The notes under the pieces are model-generated. The model ran no database searches and had not been told where the DNA came from. It saw only the letters and a list, made by a program, of their open reading frames with translations. 6,916 nucleotides of DNA, from contig CAMEGY010000059.1 of the NCBI GenBank assembly GCA_945916625.1, positions 1 through 6,916 on the forward strand, written 5' to 3'. A program made the translations under genes and the position numbers. Below are positions 1 through 5,686 of the stretch, in pieces. The stretch comes from an uncultured Anaerococcus sp. GTDB lineage: Bacteria; Bacillota_A; Clostridia; Tissierellales; Peptoniphilaceae. Every line of letters starts with the position of its first letter. Position 1 is the stretch's first letter.

Positions 1-128
1 TAAAAGCCATCTTCTATTAGGGATATAAAGTTATTTACTGTATTTGGGGCAATTTCCGGGTAGAGTTCTGCCTTAAATATATCTCCATTTTCCATGGTAA
101 AGGTAACTATTGGATTTTTATCTGTCAT
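1..128 (-). CDS. Cyclophilin-type peptidyl-prolyl cis-trans isomerase, N-terminal part (runs off window)
   Basis: Reading the minus strand from the ATG at 128 gives 42 complete codons with no stop before the window edge. The peptide begins MTDKNPIVTFTMENGDI and continues through FKAELYPEIAPNTVNNF to ISLIEDGF. The pattern of a hydrophobic strand, 'ENGDI', 'ELYPEIAPNTVNNF' and 'L..DGFY' is the standard N-terminus of bacterial cyclophilins, which catalyse proline isomerisation during protein folding. No signal peptide is visible, so a cytoplasmic form is likely. The start is supported by an AAAGGAG site at 140-134 that overlaps the stop codon of the upstream PFL-family gene, so translation is probably coupled. 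The active-site Arg and most of the domain lie outside the window, so catalytic integrity cannot be judged. The family call is confident although the gene is partial. Confidence 0.85.
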   Translation of the reverse strand, partial: MTDKNPIVTFTMENGDIFKAELYPEIAPNTVNNFISLIEDGF

Positions 129-138
129 TTTTTCTCCT

Positions 139-1488
139 TTAATTTTTAAATGAATGTACCGGAGCTGGTATGAAACCACCTCTCTTTATCATTATACTCG
201 AGTTTGAATCTCCTACGTCAATTATTGGAGCATAGCCCAAAAGTCCGCCAAAATGCACGACATCGCCCACGTCTTTGCCTGGTACTGGAATAATTCTTAC
301 TGCTGTTGTCTTATTATTTATAACTCCAAGGGCCGCTTCGTCAGCAATCATGGCTGCAATGCTTGTCTCGCTGGTTTTTCCAGGAATTGCAATCATATCA
401 AGTCCAACTGAGCAGACACAGGTCATGGCTTCAAGCTTATCAAAGGAAATCCAACCTTTCCCAGCTGCTTCTATCATTGCCTCATCTTCACTAACCGGGA
501 TAAAAGCACCAGAAAGTCCTCCAACTCTTGAACTTGCCATTATTCCGCCCTTTTTGACTGCATCGTTGAGCATGGCAAGGGCTGCTATTGTACCGTGACC
601 ACCTACCTTATCTATTCCGATTTCTTGCAAAATTCTTCCTACAGAATCGCCCACAGCTGGTGTTGGGGCAAGGGAAAGATCTACAATTCCAAAGTCCTTA
701 TTAAGTTTATCGCAGACTTCCTTGCAAATGAGTTCACCCATTCTTGTAATCTTAAATGCGGTCTTTTTTATAATTTCATAAATCTCATTAATAGCTAAAT
801 CTTCCTTATTAGAAATCGCCGCTTTCACAACTCCCGGCCCTGAAATACCCACACTTATGACAGTATCAGCCTCACCTACTCCGTGGAAGGCACCTGCCAT
901 AAAAGGATTATCTTCAACCGCATTTGCAAATACAACAAGTTTTGCACAGCCAAAGGCATTTTCTGTATTTTTAGCCAAGTTTTTTATAGTTTCCCCGCAA
1001 AGGCCTACTGCATCCATATTTATACCGGTTTTTGTAGATCCTATATTAATTGATGCGCAAACCAAATCTGTCTCAGCAAGGGCTCTTGGGATTGATTTGA
1101 TTAAAATCTCATCTGCTGGGGTCATTCCCTTTTCAACTAGGGCAGAAAAACCACCTATAAAGTCAACTCCTATGTCTTTGGCTGCCCTGTCTAGGGTTTT
1201 GGCAAAAGGTGTATAGTCGTCAAGGTCTGTTGCCGCAGCGATTATGGAAATAGGAGTTACTGATATCCTATTATTTACGATAGGTACACCGTAGATTTTC
1301 GAAATCTCATCAGAAACTTTAAGAAAATCCTTGCTTTCTCTTATAAGCTTATCATAGATCTTATCGCAAGCTCTTTTGTAATCAGAATCGATACAATCAA
1401 GTAGGCTTATACCCATAGTAAGGGTCCTGATATCAAGCTTTTCCTCATCTAGCATTTTTATGGTATCTAAAATATTTGCCTTATCCAT
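139..1488 (-). CDS. PFL-family protein (DUF711 / UPF0210)
   Basis: This 449-residue protein is full length for the UPF0210/DUF711 family, which is distantly related in fold to pyruvate formate-lyase but is not known to be a glycyl-radical enzyme. Conserved blocks visible in order are SVTPIS (77-82), a [15 protein letters not shown] stretch (107-121), [14 protein letters not shown] (148-161), [15 protein letters not shown] (194-208), SGPGVV (216-221), [15 protein letters not shown] (270-284) and GGHGT (296-300). The Gly-rich C-terminal half continues to a [10 protein letters not shown] motif near 412-421. There is no signal peptide or membrane segment, so it is cytoplasmic. The ATG at 1488 lies one base after the stop of the ACT-domain gene, with only a weak AGGA upstream, which points to translational coupling. 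The pairing with a small ACT protein is a conserved arrangement in many Firmicutes. The biochemical role is not established, and I do not assign one. Confidence 0.93.
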   Translation of the reverse strand: MDKANILDTIKMLDEEKLDIRTLTMGISLLDCIDSDYKRACDKIYDKLIRESKDFLKVSDEISKIYGVPIVNNRISVTPISIIAAATDLDDYTPFAKTLDRAAKDIGVDFIGGFSALVEKGMTPADEILIKSIPRALAETDLVCASINIGSTKTGINMDAVGLCGETIKNLAKNTENAFGCAKLVVFANAVEDNPFMAGAFHGVGEADTVISVGISGPGVVKAAISNKEDLAINEIYEIIKKTAFKITRMGELICKEVCDKLNKDFGIVDLSLAPTPAVGDSVGRILQEIGIDKVGGHGTIAALAMLNDAVKKGGIMASSRVGGLSGAFIPVSEDEAMIEAAGKGWISFDKLEAMTCVCSVGLDMIAIPGKTSETSIAAMIADEAALGVINNKTTAVRIIPVPGKDVGDVVHFGGLLGYAPIIDVGDSNSSIMIKRGGFIPAPVHSFKN

Positions 1489-1489
1489 A

Positions 1490-1759
1490 CTAAATCCTAT
1501 GCATTACATCAAAAAGTTCTTCGTTTTGAATCCTGATTTCAAGCTTAGTCTCTTCTGATAAAGAGTCAAAAGTCTCTGTTATATCATTAAATTTGGCATT
1601 TGTTCCTGCTAAGTCAATATTAAGCATGGCAACAAACTTATCTTCCATGATAGTCTGGCTCATGTCTAGAATATTGATATTGTATTCGTATAAAATCTTT
1701 GTTACAGAATAAATTATTCCTGGTCTATCTTTTCCTATAATTGTAAGTATTGCTTTCAT
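1490..1759 (-). CDS. ACT domain-containing protein (UPF0237 family)
   Basis: This is an 89-residue single ACT domain. It opens with [19 protein letters not shown], the strand plus GKDRPG turn at which ACT domains bind small ligands, often amino acids. It continues with the expected alternation of helix and strand, including [10 protein letters not shown] and the strand [11 protein letters not shown] place the start at the ATG at 1759. A GGAGG site at 1769-1765 lies five bases upstream of it, while a longer reading from a GTG at 1771 would begin inside that ribosome site. The protein is cytoplasmic and has no catalytic domain. It is the first gene of the unit with the PFL-family gene, one base apart. 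By analogy with other ACT proteins it may sense a metabolite for its partner, but this is inference. The family is clear and the ligand unknown. Confidence 0.92.
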   Translation of the reverse strand: MKAILTIIGKDRPGIIYSVTKILYEYNINILDMSQTIMEDKFVAMLNIDLAGTNAKFNDITETFDSLSEETKLEIRIQNEELFDVMHRI

Positions 1760-1764
1760 AAATT

Positions 1765-1769
1765 CCTCC
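1765..1769 (-). promoter_or_regulatory. Ribosome binding site deciding the ACT-gene start
   Basis: The minus strand reads GGAGG here, followed by AATTT and then ATG at 1759. This strong site fixes the start at 1759 rather than at the in-frame GTG at 1771. Confidence 0.85.
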
Positions 1770-1827
1770 ACGAATACTGTACCACTGATTTATTATATTA
1801 TTAGAATAAAGGAGAAGTTTACATAAA

Positions 1828-1855
1828 ATCTTATTTTTTTGATAATTTTTGACAA
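1828..1855 (-). promoter_or_regulatory. Candidate promoter of the ACT-PFL-cyclophilin operon
   Basis: On the minus strand TTGTCA (1855-1850) is followed by a 16-base spacer and TAAGAT (1833-1828). This gives a sigma-A-type promoter with a start near 1821 and a leader of about 60 bases before the ACT gene. It lies downstream of the terminator of the preceding wall-protein gene, where a new promoter would be expected. The spacing is one base short and the -10 matches at four of six positions, in very AT-rich DNA, so this is moderate evidence. Confidence 0.5.
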
Positions 1856-1880
1856 AGTCTTTTTAAAAAAACAGGCAAGC

Positions 1881-1907
1881 AAAAAAAGCCCAGTAAACTG
1901 AGCTTTT
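1881..1907 (-). terminator. Rho-independent terminator of the SH3/Apf-like wall protein gene
   Basis: On the minus strand the arm AAAAGCTCAG (1907-1898), loop TTTA and arm CTGGGCTTTT (1893-1884) form a 10-bp stem with one G-U pair. A run of T continues to 1881. It lies about 20 bases after the stop codon of the wall protein gene at 1928, and it separates that gene from the ACT-PFL operon on the same strand. Confidence 0.88.
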
Positions 1908-1927
1908 GAGATTATTATAGTATTTTA

Positions 1928-2785
1928 TTAATACCAACCATTTCTTTGCCAGAATGCTTGGGCATTTTCCCATGAACCGTATCTTTGGGCAACGTAGTTG
2001 TCTGCTGCTGCTTCTTGTTCAGCTGGGCTTGCACCGTAGCCAACAAGTGATGGGTTAAGTTGGTATCTACCATAGTAGCCACCATTTGGGTTATATGCTG
2101 TGTATGAACCACCGGATTCTCTTTGAGCTATCCATTCTTTTGCCCAATTAGATCCGCCTTGGCTTGCTTGGTTGTTATTTTGTGCTGGTGCTTGGTTATA
2201 GCTTGGTGCGCTTTGTTGTTGTGTATATCCTGTGTTTGCTACTTGTCTATTTTGTGTATTTTGAGTTTGTTGAGCTTGTTGAGCTTGAGCATTTTGTGAT
2301 GCAATTTGTTCATTTATTTCTCTGAAAGTTTTTAGAAGGTTGTTGTAGATATATCCTTCTTTGCCTTCTACTTCTACTTTAACAAAACCATTGTTAGCAA
2401 TTTTTAGAACCTTTACTTCTGTTCCCTTTTCTAAAACTTTGAAAACTTCTGAATTAAGGTTATCTTCTTTTCTAAAGTTTGCTGCAGAAACCACTTCTGT
2501 ATCTTCTAAATGGTGGAAAAGTTCAGCTGATACATAGGCATCCTTGCCTTCAAAATCGATTAAGAACCAGCCGTTTTTTTCATCCTTAACTTCATAAGAC
2601 ACATTTTCATCATCAATTAGACCGATAATGTTATCGCCAAGCTTAGCTTCACTTCTAACATTAACTCCATTTGCTAAATTTTTGTTTATAACAGCGCTTG
2701 CTGCGTCTGCGTTATTAGCTCCAAATGCAAATCCCATTGGTAATACTAGGGCTGCTGCTAGAGCATACTTTGTAAAAAATTTCAT
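1928..2785 (-). CDS. Secreted SH3-domain protein with Apf/transglycosylase-like C-terminus
   Basis: This 285-residue protein is predicted to be secreted and to act on or bind peptidoglycan. Residues 1-29 are a signal peptide: KFFTKY, then a hydrophobic core, then a likely cut near NADAAS. Two bacterial SH3-like repeats follow, at about 32-94 and 97-154; each shows the N-x-R start and a final GY/AY-type strand. Residues 157-213 are a Q/N/A-rich flexible linker. Residues 214-285 match the C-terminal domain of aggregation-promoting factors and resuscitation-factor-like transglycosylases. This domain has WIAQRESGGSYTAYNPNG, then GRYQLNPSL, then DNYVAQRYGSW, and ends in WQRNGWY. E223 of RESGG is the expected catalytic acid. 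The start is supported by AAGGAG at 2796-2791. The gene is monocistronic, bounded by a promoter upstream and a hairpin terminator downstream. Muralytic activity is inferred from the family and has not been shown for this protein. Confidence 0.9.
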   Translation of the reverse strand: MKFFTKYALAAALVLPMGFAFGANNADAASAVINKNLANGVNVRSEAKLGDNIIGLIDDENVSYEVKDEKNGWFLIDFEGKDAYVSAELFHHLEDTEVVSAANFRKEDNLNSEVFKVLEKGTEVKVLKIANNGFVKVEVEGKEGYIYNNLLKTFREINEQIASQNAQAQQAQQTQNTQNRQVANTGYTQQQSAPSYNQAPAQNNNQASQGGSNWAKEWIAQRESGGSYTAYNPNGGYYGRYQLNPSLVGYGASPAEQEAAADNYVAQRYGSWENAQAFWQRNGWY

Positions 2786-2829
2786 TATTTCTCCTTAACT
2801 ATATATCAATTAATAATTTACCTTTTAAT

Positions 2830-2857
2830 ATGCTATCATTTGTAATAATGGTTACAA
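2830..2857 (-). promoter_or_regulatory. Candidate promoter of the SH3/Apf-like gene
   Basis: The minus strand reads TTGTAA (2857-2852), a 16-base spacer ending in TGA, then TAGCAT (2835-2830). The TGn just before the -10 makes it an extended -10 promoter. The start would fall near 2823, giving a leader of about 38 bases. The -35 lies inside the WalR-type box, as expected for an activated promoter with a weak core. Confidence 0.5.
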
Positions 2858-2859
2858 AT
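2838..2859. repeat. Inverted repeat 1 (ATTTGTAA / TTACAAAT)
   Basis: Perfect 8-bp arms at 2838-2845 and 2852-2859 surround a 6-base loop. It overlaps the spacer and -35 of the wall-protein promoter and one half of the proximal WalR-type box, so it could be an operator for a dimeric regulator. Confidence 0.5.
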
Positions 2860-2867
2860 TGATAACA
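2851..2867 (-). promoter_or_regulatory. WalR (YycF)-type box overlapping the hydrolase promoter
   Basis: On the minus strand the sequence is TGTTAT-CAATT-TGTAAC, a perfect match to the published WalR consensus TGTWAH-N5-TGTWAH. WalR controls peptidoglycan hydrolase genes in Bacillus and Staphylococcus. The gene downstream encodes a secreted SH3/transglycosylase-like protein, so site and gene type agree. The box overlaps the proposed -35. No WalR gene is in the window, so binding is inferred. Confidence 0.55.
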
Positions 2868-2932
2868 ATGTTTGCTTTACGTTTTATAGTATAACTTTTA
2901 ATTGTGTGGAAATTATGTAGATTTAAAAATAA

Positions 2933-2949
2933 TTTACATATTTATTACA
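2933..2949 (-). promoter_or_regulatory. Second, distal WalR-type box
   Basis: The minus strand reads TGTAAT-AAATA-TGTAAA, again a perfect TGTWAH-N5-TGTWAH match in the same orientation as the proximal box and 82 bases upstream of it. One half-site is shared with an 11-bp inverted repeat. It could be an auxiliary activator site for the hydrolase gene or act on the divergent ddl side. Confidence 0.45.
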
Positions 2950-2974
2950 ATCACTTTATAAACATTGTAATAAA
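2941..2974. repeat. Inverted repeat 2 (TTTATTACAAT / ATTGTAATAAA)
   Basis: Perfect 11-bp arms at 2941-2951 and 2964-2974 surround a 12-base loop. It carries the same ATTACAA/TTGTAAT core as the other two inverted repeats in this spacer. It lacks a GC-rich stem and a T-tract, so it is not a terminator. Confidence 0.55.
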
Positions 2975-3018
2975 GCCATTCTATCTTGTAATTTAAATCT
3001 ATTACTCCTCAAATTTTG

Positions 3019-3047
3019 TTGATTTTTATTTATCAAAGTCCTATTAT
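3019..3047 (+). promoter_or_regulatory. Possible additional plus-strand promoter
   Basis: TTGATT (3019-3024), a 17-base spacer and TATTAT (3042-3047) give a reasonable sigma-A-type match. It would start transcription near 3054, through inverted repeat 3 and towards ddl. Such matches are easy to find by chance in DNA this rich in A and T. Confidence 0.3.
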
Positions 3048-3089
3048 GTGTCAATTGTGTGCAATTAGAAACCATTTATTAACTAAATA

Positions 3090-3119
3090 AGTTACAAAAA
3101 CCCTCTTATTTTTGTAACT
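3090..3119. repeat. Inverted repeat 3 (AGTTACAAAAA / TTTTTGTAACT)
   Basis: Perfect 11-bp arms at 3090-3100 and 3109-3119 surround the 8-base loop CCCTCTTA. It lies about 80 bases upstream of the proposed ddl -35 and just downstream of a possible additional plus-strand promoter. No T-tract follows on either strand, so an operator or RNA hairpin is more likely than a terminator. Confidence 0.55.
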
Positions 3120-3197
3120 ATTGTGACTATTTTTTATAGGATTCAAATTATCTTCGGAACTAGTCCTTAATAATATCCTCATTATATACATATATAT

Positions 3198-3226
3198 TTG
3201 CCCATATTTTTCATATGTAGTAAAAT
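3198..3226 (+). promoter_or_regulatory. Candidate promoter of ddl-murF-pfkB
   Basis: TTGCCC (3198-3203), an exact 17-base spacer and TAAAAT (3221-3226) form a good sigma-A-type promoter. The start would be near 3233, leaving a leader of about 25 bases before ddl and no room for a riboswitch. Confidence 0.6.
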
Positions 3227-3257
3227 TTACTTAAGCTAATAAAGAAAGAGAGAAACT

Positions 3258-4301
3258 ATGAAAACAGTCTACATCTTATGTGGAGGGCCATCAAGCGAGC
3301 ACGACATCGCCCTAAGATCTGCCCTTAATATAATTAAAAACCTTAGTGATGAAAAATATAAGAAAAAAATCATATATATAGATAAGGAAGGGAAATTCTC
3401 TGAAAGTTTCACAGATTTTGATCTGTCTAACGAGTTTTCCCTTGTTAGAGAAATCAATAAGTCTAAGCAGGAGTCTATTGCAGGCTTCCTTTTAGATACA
3501 GCAAAAGAAAATCTTGATGAAACTATCATCCTGCCTGTAGTGCATGGCACCTATGGCGAAGATGGCACTATCCAAGGATTTTTGGATGCTGTGGGCCTTT
3601 CCTATATAGGAAATGGTCTCTTAGCTTCTGCAATCTGCATGGATAAGGTTACATCTAATGATATTTTCGAGAAATCAAAATTAAGTCAAGCCAAATACAA
3701 ATACTGCTATAAGGAAGACTTTGATGATGATTTTATCGATTCTTGCATCGACTATATCGGCCTACCTCTAATAGTAAAACCTTCTGCAAATGGTTCTTCT
3801 GTAGGAGTTTCTAGAGTAGAAACAAGAGAAGATTTTAAAAAAGCAGGCCTTCAGGCTCTTAAATACGATAAGAAACTTTTGGTTGAAGAGCTAATAGTAG
3901 GTCAAGAAATAGAGTTTGCTGTCATAGGAGATGGTGATTCTATCGAGGTTTCAGAGCCTGCAGCCTATATAACAGACCATGTATTTTTAGACTGGGATGC
4001 TAAGTATTTTTCAAATACAACCAGGGAAGAACTTCCTTACAAGATGGATGAAAAAGATAAGGAAATTGCCAAAGCCTTTGCAAAAAATTGCTATAAGGCT
4101 GTTGGTTGTGAGGGTTTTGCAAGGGTTGATATATTTTATGGCCAAGATAAAAACTTCTATGTAAATGAAATAAATACCTTCCCAGGCTTCACCCCTTCTT
4201 CATTTTTTGCAAGAATGGCTATGAATTTATATGAAAAAGATTTTTCTTCTATACTTGATATATTGATAGAAGATGGCTTTAGGAGAAGTGTAAATGATTA
4301 A
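3258..4301 (+). CDS. ddl: D-alanine--D-alanine ligase
   Basis: This 347-residue cytoplasmic ATP-grasp enzyme joins two D-alanines into the dipeptide used by MurF. The N-terminal GGPSSEHDIALRSA motif (9-22) carries the Glu and His of the Ddl signature. VVHGTYGEDGTIQG (94-107) and the YIGNG..AS..MDK block (116-130) follow. The ATP-binding segment VKPSANGSSVGVSRV (173-187) includes the catalytic-loop serines. Mg2+ ligands are expected at D291 of ARVDIF and at E304 and N306 of VNEINTFPGFTPSS. The active-site loop reads LDWDAKY (244-250). It keeps the KY of D-Ala-specific enzymes and lacks the pattern of D-lactate ligases, so a D-Ala-D-Ala product is likely. The ribosome site is a modest GAAAGAGAG before the ATG. 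The reading frame overlaps murF by 8 bases, and the ddl-murF order is common in Firmicutes. Confidence 0.97.
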   Translation: MKTVYILCGGPSSEHDIALRSALNIIKNLSDEKYKKKIIYIDKEGKFSESFTDFDLSNEFSLVREINKSKQESIAGFLLDTAKENLDETIILPVVHGTYGEDGTIQGFLDAVGLSYIGNGLLASAICMDKVTSNDIFEKSKLSQAKYKYCYKEDFDDDFIDSCIDYIGLPLIVKPSANGSSVGVSRVETREDFKKAGLQALKYDKKLLVEELIVGQEIEFAVIGDGDSIEVSEPAAYITDHVFLDWDAKYFSNTTREELPYKMDEKDKEIAKAFAKNCYKAVGCEGFARVDIFYGQDKNFYVNEINTFPGFTPSSFFARMAMNLYEKDFSSILDILIEDGFRRSVND

Positions 4302-5673
4302 AAGATCTCTTGGCGAAATTGCCAAAATGCTAAATTCTGAAGTTTCTGATAAGGAATTTGAGGATACCATTATAGAAGGAGTCTCTACAGATTCCAGAAC
4401 AATTGATCCGGGCGAGTTATACATTCCCCTAGTAGGAGAAGTATTTGACGGCAGGATTTTTATCAAAGAATGCGAGGAAAAAGGTGCCAAGGCTTTTTTA
4501 GTCGATAATGTTAATAAAATGAATAAAAATGTGACGATTCCCTATATCTTAGTAGATGATACAAAAAAAGCCCTACAAGATTTGGCAGCTGCCTACATGG
4601 AAGAGCTAACTTGTAAGGTTATTGCAATCACCGGTTCAAACGGCAAAACTACAACAAAAGACTTGCTTTTTAATGTCCTATCAGAAAAATATAAGACCCA
4701 AAAAACTATGGGCAATCTCAATAACGAAATAGGTGTCCCAAAAACTGTCCTTAGCCTTAATGAAGAAACAGAAATTGCAATTATAGAGCTTGGAACAGAC
4801 AATTTCGGAGATATCTCCCTCACATCTCAAATCGTAAGGCCAGATATTTCTATTATAACAAATATAGGTGATTCCCACCTTGAAAACCTTAAGTCTAGGT
4901 CAGGAATCCTAAAGGCAAAACTTGAAATTCTCGAAGGTATGGATGATGACGGCATATTTATCTACAATATAGATGATGATACAATGGCAGAGGAAATCCC
5001 AAGCTATAAAATAAATCAAAAGATCTTATCTTTTGGTACTAATTCTAGTGCAGATTTTAGGATAAAATTTGAAAAGTCACCTAATTCTAAGATTAGATTT
5101 TCTCATGATGGCAAGATTTATGAAGTCCCATTTATGGGTGAGCACAATATATATAATGCAGCTGTAACCCTTATGATAGCTGAGATTCTAGGCCTTGATA
5201 AAAATGCAAGCGACAGGGGCTTTTCAAACTCAAGATCAAGTCAAAATAGGAGAGAATTATTAGAATTTAAGGGCTTTGATGTCCTAGATGATTCCTATAA
5301 ATCAAATCCCCAATCACTTCTTGCAGGACTTGAAACAGCCTACATGCTTGAAGGCTACACAAGAAAGATCGCCTGTCTGGCTGATATGCTTGAACTTGGT
5401 GCAAAAGAAGAAGAACTCCACCGTGAAATTGGAGAAAAAATTGATAGCCAAAAACTCGACTATATCCTCTTCTACGGCCCACTAGCCCAAAATATGTATG
5501 AGGCAAGTCTTAAAAATTTCCCAAACACAAGGTCTCTTTACTTTGCTCACAAGGATGACCTAATAGAAAATCTAAAATCTCTAATAATTCCTTGTAGCCT
5601 TGTCTTTGTAAAAGGTAGCCATGGCATGCACATGGAAGAAGTAATAGAATCTATTAAGAATTTTAAATTATAG
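4294..5673 (+). CDS. murF: UDP-N-acetylmuramoyl-tripeptide--D-alanyl-D-alanine ligase
   Basis: This 459-residue Mur ligase adds the D-Ala-D-Ala dipeptide to UDP-MurNAc-tripeptide with ATP, completing the pentapeptide in the cytoplasm. The N-terminal domain (about 1-100) contains STDSRTIDPGELYIPL (31-46), which binds the UDP part. The P-loop TGSNGKTT is at 113-120, followed by NLNNEIGVPKT (141-151), ELGTDNFGDI (165-174) and ITNIGDSHLENL (188-199). K209 in ILKAKLEIL is the expected carbamylated lysine. MGEHNIYNA (281-289), DDSYKSNPQS (332-341), ADMLELG (363-369) and VKGSHGMHMEEV (439-450) complete the domains. In the last group, K336 replaces the usual Asn of YNxNP and H443 replaces the usual Arg of GSRG. 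The start is backed by AGGAG at 4281-4285, and the 8-base overlap with ddl suggests coupled translation. The length is normal for the family. Confidence 0.96.
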   Translation: MIKRSLGEIAKMLNSEVSDKEFEDTIIEGVSTDSRTIDPGELYIPLVGEVFDGRIFIKECEEKGAKAFLVDNVNKMNKNVTIPYILVDDTKKALQDLAAAYMEELTCKVIAITGSNGKTTTKDLLFNVLSEKYKTQKTMGNLNNEIGVPKTVLSLNEETEIAIIELGTDNFGDISLTSQIVRPDISIITNIGDSHLENLKSRSGILKAKLEILEGMDDDGIFIYNIDDDTMAEEIPSYKINQKILSFGTNSSADFRIKFEKSPNSKIRFSHDGKIYEVPFMGEHNIYNAAVTLMIAEILGLDKNASDRGFSNSRSSQNRRELLEFKGFDVLDDSYKSNPQSLLAGLETAYMLEGYTRKIACLADMLELGAKEEELHREIGEKIDSQKLDYILFYGPLAQNMYEASLKNFPNTRSLYFAHKDDLIENLKSLIIPCSLVFVKGSHGMHMEEVIESIKNFKL

Positions 5674-5686
5674 AAATGAGGCAAAA

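Larger units (their letters stand above)
2786..3257. other. 472-bp AT-rich divergent regulatory region
   Basis: This spacer between the divergent wall-protein gene and ddl contains no convincing reading frame on either strand. It is very AT-rich. It holds a promoter at each end, a possible extra plus-strand promoter, three inverted repeats built on TTACAA/TTGTAA, and nine copies of the half-site TGTWAH counting both strands. Two pairs of these are spaced as direct repeats with a 5-base gap. The region is much longer than two promoters need, which suggests layered regulation or a small transcript. Confidence 0.7.

Noticed and set aside
857..1216. Plus-strand open frame opposite the PFL-family gene
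   Set aside because: It is antisense to a gene with clear family motifs, has no ribosome site, and its protein resembles no family; it is a shadow frame.
1760..1771. Longer ACT protein starting at GTG 1771
   Set aside because: The GTG lies within the GGAGG ribosome site of the ATG at 1759, and the family begins with [14 protein letters not shown], so the shorter form is preferred.
1915..2112. Out-of-frame reading across the end of the wall-protein gene
   Set aside because: Its His/Gln/Thr-rich product arises from the Q/N-rich linker and Apf domain read in another frame.
3047..3066. Imperfect tandem repeat TGTGTCAATT/GTGTGCAATT, with AATTGTGTG also at 2900-2908
   Set aside because: Only short and imperfect, in low-complexity AT-rich DNA; not enough to call an operator or repeat element.
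5267..5506. Minus-strand and alternate-frame open frames inside murF
   Set aside because: They sit within a conserved enzyme and have low-complexity, unlikely protein sequence and no start signals.
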